A stretch of 64,000 bases of DNA from CAYYAQ01 sp964469555 (GCA_964469555.1 CAYYAQ010000001.1:1-64000), one strand, 5' to 3'; shown: positions 25,318-34,155, counted from the first letter of the stretch. Numbers and translations: made by a program. The notes: generated by a model from the letters alone, not told the origin.

Positions 25318-27137
25318 ACGAGACGATCCACGCACCGGACTTTCCGTACGACTTCGAGTGGATCAACACGACGCAACCGCTGAGTCTCTTCGACGACCTG
25401 CAGGGCTACGTGACCCTCGTGCATTTCTGGACGTCATCGAACGTCAACAGCCATCACGTCTTCGAGACGCTCGGATACCTCGAGCAGAGATTCGCGGACC
25501 GCTCGTTCATAGTCGTCGGCGTGCACACGGGAAAGTTCTCCGCCGAGCGCGATCTCGACCATGTGACACAGGCGACCCAGCGCTTTGGATTGCGGCACCC
25601 CATCGTGGTGGACGAGGGCGGCGAGATATGGAAGTCCTTCTCGGCGCGGGCGTGGCCGTTTGTCGCCTTGATCGATGCGACGGGACACCTGCGTTTCCAG
25701 GGCGCCGGCGAACCAGACCGGGATCGGATGTCGAGTGCGATCGAGTTCCTCCTCGAGGAGGCAGAGGCAGAAGGCGATGAGCCGTATTCCCAACTCAAGT
25801 ACGACGAGAACGACTCACCCGCCTCGCTCGAGGGGCTCGCGTATCCCACGGGCCTCGCCTGGGACGAAGTTCGCGGCTGCCTTTGGGTCTCGGATTCTGC
25901 ACGGCACCGTCTCGTCGCGGTCGACCCAAAAACGGGCGAAGTGCAACATGTCGTCGGCTCTAGTGCTCCAGGCGCATCAGACGGCGACTTCGGCACCGCT
26001 AGCTTCTTCCATCCCCAAGGACTCCTCGTCATCGGCGATGGGGTCTACGTCGCGGACACGGGCAACCACCTGATCAGGAGAGTCGACCTCGACGAGGGTC
26101 GCGTGGACTCGGTTCTCGGAACGGGTCGACCGGTGGTAGATCTCGACGGCGGATGTTCAGGCCTGTCTCAACCGATCAACTCCCCGTGGGATCTCGTGCA
26201 GCGCGGCGACGATCTCATGGTCACGATGGCGGGCGGGCATCAGATCTGGCGCGTTGAACTCGACACGATGACGGCGTCACCTTTCACCGGGAACGACACG
26301 AAGGGACTGTTCGACGGACCCTCGTACGACGCCTCGCTAGCCCAGCCTGCCGGATTGACGCTGCGCGATGACAGGTTGGTCTTCGTCGACAGTGATTCGA
26401 GCTCTCTGCGATGCGTGGATTTCGACACCGGCGAAGTGTCGACCATGATCGAGGGAGGGGTCTACAAGTGGGGGGATTGCGACGGCCCCGAGCCGAAGCT
26501 CCAGAATCCTCGCGCGGTCGTGTGGCACGGGGAGGACCTCGTTCTCGCCGACACCATGAACGACAAGATCCGGCGGTATCGGGACGGTCAACTGGAGACG
26601 CTGCCGTTCGACGTGTCGCGACCCGAGGGTCTCGCCGTCAACGGCGACACGTTGTACGTCTCGGACACGGGAAACCATCGAATCATCGCGGTCGATCTCT
26701 CGACACCCGAAGGCGGACACGAGGTGATGCAGATCACCGGTATCCCGCGGGGTCGGACGGCGTTCGGCAGCGAGTACGACCGCTGCGAGCCTGTCGAGTT
26801 GCCGCCGCTCGGAGAAGCGGTGTTTCGCTTCCCGTTGGGATTGCCCACCGATGCGATGCTGCAGTACGACGCCCGGGCCTGCCTCGAAGCCGAGAATATC
26901 GAAGGCCTCCCGCTCCTCGTCGACGTCTCCGCGCATCCCGATGTCGAGGAGGACTACTTCATGGCGCGAGGGGTCGCGACGGGAGAGGAAGGCGAGGGGA
27001 TCGTGCGTCTGCGCCTCGTCTACGCCACTTGTCGGGAACCGGGGCAGGTGTGCCACGTGCACGAACGGCGGCTCGACGTCCCGGTGAAGATCGTGCCGGG
27101 CGCGGACGAGCAGGTGGACGTAGTCGTCGCGTCGTGA
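25314..27137 (+). CDS. Thioredoxin-like domain fused to NHL beta-propeller (NHLRC2-like)
   Basis: 607 residues, ATG at 25314 overlapping the glpD stop. Residues about 1-150 are a thioredoxin-like domain (LQGYVTLVHFWTSSNVNSHH, VDEGGEIWKSFSARAWPFVA), but the usual CxxC is replaced by SSNVNS, so classical redox activity is unlikely. Residues about 165-480 form NHL repeats (GLAWDEVRGCLWVSDSARHR, VYVADTGNHLIRRVD, LVLADTMNDKIRRY, LYVSDTGNHRIIAVD). The remaining part is a beta-domain like that of human NHLRC2. No signal peptide, so cytoplasmic. Function is unknown in bacteria. Confidence 0.88.
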   Translation: MNETIHAPDFPYDFEWINTTQPLSLFDDLQGYVTLVHFWTSSNVNSHHVFETLGYLEQRFADRSFIVVGVHTGKFSAERDLDHVTQATQRFGLRHPIVVDEGGEIWKSFSARAWPFVALIDATGHLRFQGAGEPDRDRMSSAIEFLLEEAEAEGDEPYSQLKYDENDSPASLEGLAYPTGLAWDEVRGCLWVSDSARHRLVAVDPKTGEVQHVVGSSAPGASDGDFGTASFFHPQGLLVIGDGVYVADTGNHLIRRVDLDEGRVDSVLGTGRPVVDLDGGCSGLSQPINSPWDLVQRGDDLMVTMAGGHQIWRVELDTMTASPFTGNDTKGLFDGPSYDASLAQPAGLTLRDDRLVFVDSDSSSLRCVDFDTGEVSTMIEGGVYKWGDCDGPEPKLQNPRAVVWHGEDLVLADTMNDKIRRYRDGQLETLPFDVSRPEGLAVNGDTLYVSDTGNHRIIAVDLSTPEGGHEVMQITGIPRGRTAFGSEYDRCEPVELPPLGEAVFRFPLGLPTDAMLQYDARACLEAENIEGLPLLVDVSAHPDVEEDYFMARGVATGEEGEGIVRLRLVYATCREPGQVCHVHERRLDVPVKIVPGADEQVDVVVAS

Positions 27138-27617
27138 CTACTTGCCGTCGCTGATATCGACCGGGTGTCCGTTCCCTTGCCACCCGGCGAAGCCCGCGTC
27201 GAGGTGGTAGACGCACTCGAACCCGAGCTCCTTGAACTTCGGCAGTGATTCGCCGCTGCGGCGACCGGATTGGCAGTGCATGATGTACTTCTTGCTCTTG
27301 TCGAGTGCCCCGATCTTTGCGGCGAAGTCGCCGCTCCGGTAGTCGATGTTGATGGCACCTTGGATGTGACCCTTGGCGAACTCGCCGGGGGTGCGGATGT
27401 CCAGGATGACCACGGAGTCATCGGCGCCGAGAAGCTTGGCTGCGCCGGCGACGTCGATGTCCTGGATCGCTTCCGCTTCCTTGGCTGGTTTTCCGGCGGG
27501 CGTGCCTTTCTCGGGCGGCTTGGAAGGCGTGCCTGAAGCGTACGAGTCCTCTTCCGGGTTGCAGCCGACGAGCGTCGCAGCGGCGAGCAAGAGAACGGGG
27601 GCGAGAAAGTTCTTCAT
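27138..27617 (-). CDS. Rhodanese-domain lipoprotein
   Basis: 159 residues from the ATG at 27617 (the upstream ATG would spoil the signal). Lipoprotein signal MKNFLAPVLLLAAATLVGC, then a Pro/Lys-rich linker (residues 20-45), then a single rhodanese domain: VVILDIRTPGEFAKGHIQGA, YRSGDFAAKIGALDKSKKY and the active-site loop MHCQSGRRSGES with catalytic Cys, ending LDAGFAGWQGNGHPVD. Periplasmic sulfurtransferase or sulfur-carrier role. Its stop abuts the convergent stop of the NHL gene with no spacer. Confidence 0.9.
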   Translation of the reverse strand: MKNFLAPVLLLAAATLVGCNPEEDSYASGTPSKPPEKGTPAGKPAKEAEAIQDIDVAGAAKLLGADDSVVILDIRTPGEFAKGHIQGAINIDYRSGDFAAKIGALDKSKKYIMHCQSGRRSGESLPKFKELGFECVYHLDAGFAGWQGNGHPVDISDGK

Positions 27618-27651
27618 GGTGACGCAATCGTAGTCCACCGCCTGATTCGTC

Positions 27652-28032
27652 TCAACGCCTGGTCCTGTCGAAGCTCGGAACCTCGAGCTGCTCTCCGCTC
27701 TTCAACGCGGAGGTGTGGGCGACGATGCCCGGCGCCGTCATCGCGAGGGACTCGTAGAGGTCTACGGTCGGCTCACGGTCGGCGAGCAATGCGTCGATGA
27801 ACTCGGCCGAGAGGAACACCGCGCTGGTGCCGTGGCCGCTCCCGTGGCGCATGGCTTCCGGCAGCCGGTCCGTCTTCCAGAAGTCAGACACTTTCCAGTC
27901 CGATGTGCCTTTGCGGGCGATCGATTTCGCGTTCTTCCGCGCGCCGTGTTGCCGGAGATGCGTCTGTTCGAGCGCCGTTGGGGCGTCGCCGAGCTGTTGA
28001 AGCTGCGCTAGCAGCCTCCCGAGCGATCCCGT
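27652..28032 (-). pseudogene. 3' remnant of a Gfo/Idh/MocA-type oxidoreductase
   Basis: The last 79 codons (27652-27891) encode a typical Gfo/Idh/MocA C-terminus: MRHGSGHGTSAVFLSAEFID, REPTVDLYESLAMTAPGI, HTSALKSGEQLEVPSFD. The frame stays open upstream to a TAG at 28033-28035 and still reads protein-like (KSIARKGTSDWKVSDFW) until about 27935, but there is no ATG and the Rossmann and catalytic parts are absent. The gene at 28070 on the other strand occupies the place of the missing portion. I interpret it as a 5'-truncated gene. It adjoins the rhodanese gene on the same strand, 35 bases away. Confidence 0.75.
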
Positions 28033-28069
28033 CTAAAGCCGACTGGCTACGCGTGTCGAAGTCGAGACT

Positions 28070-28282
28070 GTGTCAACCGGAGAGATCGTCGCCGCTTTTG
28101 CTGTAAGCACCGTGGGGTTCAGTCTCTTCATGTTCGGCAAGAAGCAGCAGCGCCTCCCCCAGCTCGTGGCGGGGATGCTCATGATGGCCTCTCCCTTGTT
28201 CATACGCGATCCGATCTGGGTTTCGGTCACCGCCGTGGCGATGTTGATCGGTATGCGCGTCGCGATTCAGCACGAGGCCTAG
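28070..28282 (+). CDS. Small membrane protein, 70 residues
   Basis: GTG start at 28070. Three hydrophobic segments are visible: IVAAFAVSTVGFSLFMFG (6-23), LPQLVAGMLMMASPLFI (29-45) and WVSVTAVAMLIGMRVAI (49-65), separated by a basic loop GKKQQR. The compact all-membrane layout argues for a true gene in spite of its size. Family and function unknown. Its stop overlaps the convergent nagA stop by 4 bases. Confidence 0.75.
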   Translation: MSTGEIVAAFAVSTVGFSLFMFGKKQQRLPQLVAGMLMMASPLFIRDPIWVSVTAVAMLIGMRVAIQHEA

Positions 28283-29394
28283 ACTGCTCGGATGGTGCCG
28301 TCCGGTCGGAGGTGCGCGAACTTCGCGTGGGCGCCGACTGCGATCTTGCCCCAGTCGTCGGCACCGATCATCCGGGCGGGGTTTGTCGACGCGATGCGAG
28401 CGAGAGTCCACGGTCCCGCTGTCGGCACCGCGCGAGCGAAGTTCTCGACCGCTGCCTCCATCGTCAGCGCGGACCCGGCTAGTGTCCCGTCCGAATTGCG
28501 CACTGCGCCGTCCCGCAACGTGACGGTTTGCGAACCGAGTGCATATTCTCCGTCGGGCATGCCCATCGCCGACACGCTATCCGAGATGAGGACGGTGCGT
28601 TCCACGCCGATCGTCTTCACCGCGTGTCTCAGGCGCATCTCGTGGACGTGAATGCCGTCGACGATGAAGCTGCACGACAACGCAGCGTCATCCATGATCC
28701 TTCCCGGCATCCCAGGGTTGCGGTGATCGCTCGGACCCATCGCGTTGAAGAGGTGGGTTGCCATCGTCGCGCCAGCGGCCACGCACTCCGCGATTCCGTC
28801 TTCGCCGCTGCCGTGACCGAGAGAGACCGAAACTCCGGCGGCGCAAAACTGTGCCACGGCGGCTGCGGCGCCGGGTCGCGAGGGCGAAAGGGTGACGAGT
28901 CTGATCGTGCCACGTCCCGCCGCGAGCAGCGACTCGATCTTGTCCTGCGCCGGATCGATCATCGCTTCCGGTGGGTGGGCACCGGCGTTGCTGAGGAACG
29001 GCCCCTCGACGTGGATCCCGAGCGGGACGGCGCCGCCTTCGGGTTTCGAGTCAATCCACTCGGCGACAGCGGCGACCTGTTCCACGAGGGATTCGAACGG
29101 CGCCGTGATCAGCGTCGGCAGGAACGCCGCCGCGCCGTGCTCCGCGACCGTCTTCGCCACGTGATCGAGGGCTTCGGTGCCGGCCTCGTCCACCGCCCGA
29201 CCGCCGGCACCGTTGACCTGGAGGTCGACCAGGCCGGGCAAGAGCGCCCCGACGATCCGCTGTGCCCCGGCGTCGCCGTTCGACTTGTCGAATCGCACCG
29301 AGCGAATGCGCCCGTCTGCGATTTCGACGAGAGGAGAAGCCGCCACCGCGTGGTCGAGCACGAGCACATCGGGTTGTAGAAGATGAGTGGCCAC
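28279..29394 (-). CDS. nagA: N-acetylglucosamine-6-phosphate deacetylase
   Basis: 371 residues from a GTG at 29394. Removes acetate from GlcNAc-6-phosphate to give glucosamine-6-phosphate, the substrate of NagB. Amidohydrolase-fold motifs: LLPGLVDLQVNGAGG, GIHVEGPFLSNAGAHPPEAM with the metal-binding Glu, VSLGHGSGE and ATHLFNAMGPSDHRNPG with metal His residues, FIVDGIHVHEMRLRHA, LISDSVSAMGMPDGEY with the catalytic Asp, and TNPARMIG. Residue set looks intact. Its likely partners in this window, nagB and the kinase at 31611, are not in the same operon. Confidence 0.95.
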   Translation of the reverse strand: MATHLLQPDVLVLDHAVAASPLVEIADGRIRSVRFDKSNGDAGAQRIVGALLPGLVDLQVNGAGGRAVDEAGTEALDHVAKTVAEHGAAAFLPTLITAPFESLVEQVAAVAEWIDSKPEGGAVPLGIHVEGPFLSNAGAHPPEAMIDPAQDKIESLLAAGRGTIRLVTLSPSRPGAAAAVAQFCAAGVSVSLGHGSGEDGIAECVAAGATMATHLFNAMGPSDHRNPGMPGRIMDDAALSCSFIVDGIHVHEMRLRHAVKTIGVERTVLISDSVSAMGMPDGEYALGSQTVTLRDGAVRNSDGTLAGSALTMEAAVENFARAVPTAGPWTLARIASTNPARMIGADDWGKIAVGAHAKFAHLRPDGTIRAV

Positions 29395-29470
29395 CTGTGC
29401 CGGTCCACACTATGTTCCCCGCGGACTCACGTCGAGTCGGCAGCGGACAAGGCCACATGAAACTCAACCC

Positions 29471-31114
29471 GTGAAAGTCATCCCGCTCGCGATTGTCGCA
29501 GGAGTGGCCGCCGGCGTGCTCAGCGTTGGCCTCGCGACGAGTTCCCCGACGCGCCCCAAGATCTTCGGGGAGGCGTGGTCGATCACGCGATCGGATGGGA
29601 AGACGATCACTCCGGATCGTCCGCTCGAACTGCCCAGGAGATACGGCGACTTCGATCTCAACTGCCGCCTCGAGCTCCCTGAGAATGCCGACCTCGACCT
29701 GCTCTTCCGCAAAGTCGAACACTGGGGTGAAGGACACCTGCCGCTGTTCCACGCGCGGTTCTCCGGCATCCGCGTGTCGACCCGAAAGGATGGTCCGGGA
29801 TTCCTCACGCGTGAGCAGGTGCTGTTCGATCCGGACGCCGGTGGCATCCGCGTCAGTCCGGGCCTTCCCACGAGCCTGGAGTTGTCGTGCCGCGGGAATC
29901 GCGTGATCCGGGCGAACGTCAACGGCATCGACCTTCCCAACATCACGACCACGGACGACTTCGGCAACCTCGCGCTGGTGTCCCGAAACGGCGTCGCCAT
30001 CGTGCACGACTTCCAGGTGACGCCCTGGCCCGCGTCTCCGAGCTTCTTGGCCTGGTTCGTCGGGGCCGGTGCGGGCGCGGTGCTCGGTCTACTGCTCGGT
30101 GTGTTCGGTGCATCTGCAGTCGCGATAATCTCGTCGCTCCTGGTTTTCGGTGCGGGCGGATTCCTGGCGACCTGGTTGGTCCTGGACAATCTGCTGCCCG
30201 CGGTGACCCCGTCGCCGGAGGGCGTGGCATGGGGGGCGCTCTGCCTGTTTCCCGGCGCGCTCGTCCTCGGTTTCAAGGCGCTGAAGTTCGGGCCGAGGTT
30301 GGTCGTCGCGTTGCTCGTAGGTGTCGCCGGCGCCGGGGCAGTCCTCGAGATGGCGGCACGAAGCGAGGGCGACAATTTCGCGGTGTTCGAGGACGATCGC
30401 CTCGATCTCGTCTTCGGACCGCAGTCCGGCGCGACTCCGTTCCACGCGGTGGCGCGGATGCTGAAGTGCCAGTACACGGCGCACATGCTGACGGCGAATC
30501 GATACGACGTCCTGCTCCTCGGCGGCAAGCAGTTCTTCGACTTCAACGACATCGGTGGACACGGCAGGAACGTCAACGCTGCTCTTCCCGTCTTGGTGAA
30601 AGCCAAACTCCGATTACCTCCCAAGAAGGAACCGACATGTGCGGCGATCCCGAGTGAACAGCCGAACGCGTACCAGCAATTCGCGTTGTTCGCGGACTAC
30701 TACAAGGACTACCGACCGAGGGTCGTCGTGCTGGGCTTGAGTGGCGATGAGGACGACGCGCATACGATCCTCCGCGCATCGCCGCGCGAGTTCGCGAAGA
30801 TCGCGGGGAAGCCCCGCGACAGTTCCGGATCCGTTCTCCTCGACATTTACCGTAGGTCTCGACCGCCAGAGACGAAGCCGCAGACCGTCGATGACCTCCG
30901 GGCGACGCTTCAAGACTTGCACGCAGTTTGTCAGTCGGTGGACAGCAAGTTGGTGCTCGCGATCGACAGGAGCCTGTCGAAGGACTTCCAAAAGGTCGCC
31001 CTTGCGTTTGCCACAGATCAGAAGGTGCCTTTCGTCACCGGTTTTGCCGTCTACGAAGGACACTACCCGGTCGAGCAACTCGCCGAAGTGGTCGTGCGCG
31101 AGCTGATCCGCTGA
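29471..31114 (+). CDS. Multi-pass membrane protein with SGNH-like C-terminal domain
   Basis: 547 residues from a GTG at 29471 (the frame extends upstream but the hydrophobic N-terminal segment IPLAIVAGVAAGVLSVGLA starts here). Residues about 25-185 are a beta-rich exported region; about 190-310 hold four or five transmembrane helices (AWFVGAGAGAVLGLLLGVFG, AIISSLLVFGAGGFLATWLV, LVVALLVGVAGAGAVLEMA). The C-terminal 230 residues resemble an SGNH-hydrolase-like alpha/beta fold (YDVLLLGGKQFFDFND, RPRVVVLGLSGDED, SKLVLAIDRSLS) but the GDS nucleophile motif is replaced, so activity is doubtful. Divergent from nagA. Confidence 0.7.
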   Translation: MKVIPLAIVAGVAAGVLSVGLATSSPTRPKIFGEAWSITRSDGKTITPDRPLELPRRYGDFDLNCRLELPENADLDLLFRKVEHWGEGHLPLFHARFSGIRVSTRKDGPGFLTREQVLFDPDAGGIRVSPGLPTSLELSCRGNRVIRANVNGIDLPNITTTDDFGNLALVSRNGVAIVHDFQVTPWPASPSFLAWFVGAGAGAVLGLLLGVFGASAVAIISSLLVFGAGGFLATWLVLDNLLPAVTPSPEGVAWGALCLFPGALVLGFKALKFGPRLVVALLVGVAGAGAVLEMAARSEGDNFAVFEDDRLDLVFGPQSGATPFHAVARMLKCQYTAHMLTANRYDVLLLGGKQFFDFNDIGGHGRNVNAALPVLVKAKLRLPPKKEPTCAAIPSEQPNAYQQFALFADYYKDYRPRVVVLGLSGDEDDAHTILRASPREFAKIAGKPRDSSGSVLLDIYRRSRPPETKPQTVDDLRATLQDLHAVCQSVDSKLVLAIDRSLSKDFQKVALAFATDQKVPFVTGFAVYEGHYPVEQLAEVVVRELIR

Positions 31115-31139
31115 CCGCGGTCTAGGCTGTCGGTTTCGC

Positions 31140-31540
31140 CGCCGCCCTTGCGCGCTCCGCGCAGGACGGCTTCGCAGATCGTCAGGTTGGTCAGACCCGC
31201 CACCGTCATGCTCCCCGTCATCGGGCGGACCAGGTTCTTGCCTCCGTTCAGAGGACCCTGGTAGGCCCAGCCCCACGGCTCGACGAGGCGTCTGGACGAG
31301 ACCGCGCGCGTGCCACGTTGACCGCCGCTCTCGGCGACGCGATGCTTCTTGTCCTTTCGCTGCGTGGTAAGTGTCAGTCTGATCTTCGGTGCGTCGACCC
31401 GCCGTTGATCCATGAGCACGTGCTTGGAGATCGCAAACCACACGGTCGGGGAGATCTCGACACCGCAGAGGTGTGCCGAGTAGAGACCGAGAACGCCATC
31501 AGCGTGGTGACTGTGAGAGGGAGCCTGCTCATGACTCGAG
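31140..31540 (-). pseudogene. Remnant of a squalene-cyclase-like alpha/alpha-toroid protein
   Basis: A minus-strand stretch reads GVLGLYSAHLCGVEISPTVW, then, after a basic segment, LVEPWGWAYQGPLN and RPMTGSMTVAGLTNLTICEA. This matches the repeat pattern of prenyltransferase/squalene-oxidase-repeat proteins (GLysA...cGV.i....W, then W.Y......GSMT.AGl..L.IC). There is no credible N-terminus: upstream it runs into His/Pro-rich sequence and a GGCAAC repeat; downstream it enters the end of the membrane-protein gene in antisense. Hence a gene fragment, not a working gene. Limits are approximate. Confidence 0.6.
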
Positions 31541-31552
31541 CCGAAGGGCACC

Positions 31553-31570
31553 GGCAACGGCAACGGCAAC
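31553..31570. repeat. Short GGCAAC tandem repeat
   Basis: Three perfect copies of GGCAAC, continued by GGCAGA, 40 bases upstream of the GlcNAc-kinase-like start. It lies at the decayed 5' edge of the toroid remnant. Confidence 0.8.
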
Positions 31571-31610
31571 GGCAGAGCATGGCGATCGCCGCTGTTGTAG
31601 AGTCTCATCC

Positions 31611-32546
31611 GTGCAAACTTACCTGGGCATTGATGCGGGCGGCAGCGGCAGTCGTTGGGCAGTGCTCGACGCAGACGGCTCGTTCCGTTCTAGCGGTGAC
31701 GATGGACCTTCGATCCAGGTTGCGGAGGTCGGCGCGACCGTTGCGGCGGGGTGCGTGGCGGAGTTGTTGCAGGTCGTCACCGCGCGCGGGGAATTGCCCG
31801 TGGAGACGCCGGTCGTCGTCGGGCTGGCCGGAGTCGGGGCAGAGGATGCTCGTCGGGACCTCGAGCGACTGCTCAACACGTCCGATTCTCGCGTGCGTGT
31901 CGTAGAGGACACGGTCACGTGCGCGGCGGCGGCGCTGGTGGACGGTCCGGGGGTCGCGGTGTACGCGGGGACGGGATCGTTCGCGGTCGCGCGTGATGCC
32001 GAGGGCCGGCTGCACCGCGTGGGCGGTCGGGGCAGCATCGCATCAGACCATGGAAGTGGGTACGGAGTCGCGCGGTCAGCGACCGATGCAGCGCTCCTGG
32101 CGGCGGACGGGATGGGGCCGGCCACGGTGCTCGAATCGGTGATGCCCGAAGCGCTCGGAGTGGCCACGATCGAGCTCACGGGCCTCGCGCTGAAGAGGAG
32201 TTCGACACAGGCGATCGCACAGTGCTTCCCCGTGGTGGTTCGCGCCGCGGACGCCGGCGATTTGCCGGCGCTCGCCGTACTCCGCGAAGCGGCGTTCGGC
32301 CTCGCGCGGCTCGCGCGGGGCGCGGCGGCGCGGGCGAAGCTCGACGTGGCGTCGTGCACGGTCACGTTCGGCGGCGGCACGATGCGCGCGACCACGTACT
32401 TCACGTGCGCCGAAGAATCCCTGCGGACTGAGCAGTTCGGCGGGACGATTCGTCCGCTTCCGATGCGCCCGGAGCAGGGCGCGGCATTTCTAGCGCGGGC
32501 GTTGGCGTGCCGCGAGGCGCCACTCTGCGGTTGGCTCGATGGCTGA
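31611..32546 (+). CDS. BadF/BcrA-family ATPase, N-acetylglucosamine-kinase-like
   Basis: 311 residues from a GTG at 31611. ASKHA-fold sugar kinase: phosphate-1 loop LGIDAGGSGSRWAVLD at residues 5-20, VVGLAGVGAEDARRDLE, VVEDTVTCAAAALVDGPGVA (connect region), VYAGTGSFAVARDAEGR and GGRGSIASDHGSGYGVAR. These match the NAGK-like branch of the BadF/BadG family that phosphorylates GlcNAc or related amino sugars. With nagA and nagB elsewhere in the window, a GlcNAc salvage route is plausible. It overlaps arfB by 8 bases. Glucosamine or MurNAc could be alternative substrates. Confidence 0.85.
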   Translation: MQTYLGIDAGGSGSRWAVLDADGSFRSSGDDGPSIQVAEVGATVAAGCVAELLQVVTARGELPVETPVVVGLAGVGAEDARRDLERLLNTSDSRVRVVEDTVTCAAAALVDGPGVAVYAGTGSFAVARDAEGRLHRVGGRGSIASDHGSGYGVARSATDAALLAADGMGPATVLESVMPEALGVATIELTGLALKRSSTQAIAQCFPVVVRAADAGDLPALAVLREAAFGLARLARGAAARAKLDVASCTVTFGGGTMRATTYFTCAEESLRTEQFGGTIRPLPMRPEQGAAFLARALACREAPLCGWLDG

Positions 32547-32973
32547 ACTCCGCGATTTGCAGATCTCGGGACGGGTCGTGATCTCCGTAGACCTACTGAG
32601 CGTGCGCTATTCGCGCTCCGGCGGACCTGGCGGGCAGCACGTCAACAAGACGGAGTCGAAGGCCGACCTGCGGCTCGACCTGGAGAGGTGTGTCGATGTG
32701 ATCGGGGAGACCCGCGTCGCGAAGATCCGTAAACACCTGAACAACCGTCTCGACGGCGACGAGAACCTTCAAATCGTGAGCTCGGAGCACCGATCGCAAT
32801 CGATGAATCTGGAAGCAGCACTGGCGCGGATGGAGAAGCTGATCCGCGAGGCCCTGGCTCCGAAGAAAGCGCGCCGCAAGACCAAGCCATCGCGCGCGAG
32901 CAAGCAACGCCGCCTCGATGCCAAGAGGCAGCGGAGCCAGGTGAAGAAGCAGCGGCGATCGACTGACGACTAG
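32539..32973 (+). CDS. arfB: Alternative ribosome-rescue peptidyl-tRNA hydrolase
   Basis: 144 residues from the ATG at 32539, inside the end of the kinase gene. Rescues ribosomes stalled on truncated mRNA. The catalytic GGQ lies in SRSGGPGGQHVNKTESKADL at about residues 31-50, followed by the helical RF-2-like domain (RVAKIRKHLNNRLDGDENLQ) and the long Lys/Arg-rich tail (residues about 105-144) that enters the mRNA channel. The tail separates ArfB from peptide-chain release factors. Length is normal. Confidence 0.94.
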   Translation: MAELRDLQISGRVVISVDLLSVRYSRSGGPGGQHVNKTESKADLRLDLERCVDVIGETRVAKIRKHLNNRLDGDENLQIVSSEHRSQSMNLEAALARMEKLIREALAPKKARRKTKPSRASKQRRLDAKRQRSQVKKQRRSTDD

Positions 32974-33046
32974 TCGTGGCTTTCAGGGGCCTTGTTCAGG
33001 GGAAGTAGCACTACACAGCCCCACACCCCACCTGAACGCATCGAGA

Positions 33047-33241
33047 CTACTTCTTCGATGCGACCACGAGTCCCCCGAGCACTTCCTTCGCCGCTGCACC
33101 AAGAGACGTCGCGCCGCGGTTGTAGTTGCGCAGGATCGCTACGCCGATCTTCGCTTCGAATCGGCTGAGCGACGCCTCGAACGCCGAGTGTTGGGCAGCC
33201 GCACCGGCGGAGAGCAGTAGAACGAAGGGGAGTGCGCGCAT
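33047..33241 (-). CDS. Small exported protein, 64 residues
   Basis: ATG at 33241. Signal peptide MRALPFVLLLSAGAAAQ, then a 47-residue mature chain (FEASLSRFEAKIGVAILRNY, GAAAKEVLGGLVVASKK) with amphipathic helical character. It lies 14 bases after the ChaN-like lipoprotein gene and is probably cotranscribed. No family recognised; it could be a truncated remnant, but start, signal and spacing look intact. Confidence 0.5.
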   Translation of the reverse strand: MRALPFVLLLSAGAAAQHSAFEASLSRFEAKIGVAILRNYNRGATSLGAAAKEVLGGLVVASKK

Positions 33242-33255
33242 GGAGGACCCTGGAC

Positions 33256-34056
33256 TCAGTCGGGGAGCCTCGTCGCGGCGATTTTGGGGAAGAACAAGAC
33301 GTCCCGATTCGTGCGGAGCAGACTCGTCGGGTCGATCGACAGCTGCGCCGGCAGCAACCGCGTGAGTGCGGGCGAACAGCGGGCAGTGATCGCGAGGCTT
33401 TTGGCACCGACGCGACCGCGCAGGTGGCCGTCGCCCATGATGTGCGCGTGGCCGACGATCACGATGACGAGCCGGTCCGGGTAGAGTCGCAACACGCGCT
33501 TGATGGTCGTCGCCATCAGGGCGTCGCGTTTTTCGAGGGGCAGGCGTGGGGTCGGTTCGAGCGGAAAAGCGTCGAGTCGTCGGTAGCGAGCCTGTTGCAA
33601 GAGGGCGCGGAAGAACTCCCGGTCCACCCCGCTGCGCTCCAACCACGACAGGGGCCAGCGTCGTGCGATCCTGCGGCGGAGTTCTTCGAACTCGATCCCG
33701 CCCGACATGAACTCCTGCAAGCTCGGGTTGTCCTGGCTGCCGATGGCTTCCATGCCGATGACGGGGCGGAGGCCCTGGTCGCAGATCCAGCCGACGAGCT
33801 CGACGATCTGGAAGTGGAGGTCCTGGTCCCGGTGGTGGTCACCGAGGTAGAGAACGCGACTCGACTTCAGCTGTTTCGCGAAGTCCTTCCGGGTGAGCGG
33901 GGCGACGAACTGGCTGCCGAGTTCGCGGTAGTGTGCATCGACGTACTGCTTGATATAGGCCGGTCGCCCTGCATTCGGACTGACCCACGAGCTGCACCCA
34001 CCGGCGGTCGCGGCGGTGAGAACCAGAGCCAGGCAGTCCTTTCTCCTCTCGAGCAT
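33256..34056 (-). CDS. ChaN/Tiki-superfamily lipoprotein
   Basis: 266 residues from the ATG at 34056. Lipoprotein signal with ATAGGC lipobox. The ChaN-type core starts at RVLYLGDHHRDQDLHFQIVE, with paired His residues, and continues GLRPVIGMEAIGSQDNPSLQ, LMATTIKRVLRLYPDRLVIV and IVGHAHIMGDGHLRGRV. This matches the heme-binding/erythromycin-esterase-like Tiki fold with His and Glu ligands. Role in heme or iron binding is suggested by relatives only. Heads a two-gene unit with the small exported protein; divergent from the SDR gene at 34156. Confidence 0.8.
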   Translation of the reverse strand: MLERRKDCLALVLTAATAGGCSSWVSPNAGRPAYIKQYVDAHYRELGSQFVAPLTRKDFAKQLKSSRVLYLGDHHRDQDLHFQIVELVGWICDQGLRPVIGMEAIGSQDNPSLQEFMSGGIEFEELRRRIARRWPLSWLERSGVDREFFRALLQQARYRRLDAFPLEPTPRLPLEKRDALMATTIKRVLRLYPDRLVIVIVGHAHIMGDGHLRGRVGAKSLAITARCSPALTRLLPAQLSIDPTSLLRTNRDVLFFPKIAATRLPD

Positions 34057-34155
34057 GCGTCACCAGTGTACGCGGGAGGCAGAGTGGTTGATTGAAATCG
34101 TCGATTTTGGCTTTGGCCTTGTCGCGATCGCGGGCCATCGGATCCACTGCTCAGC

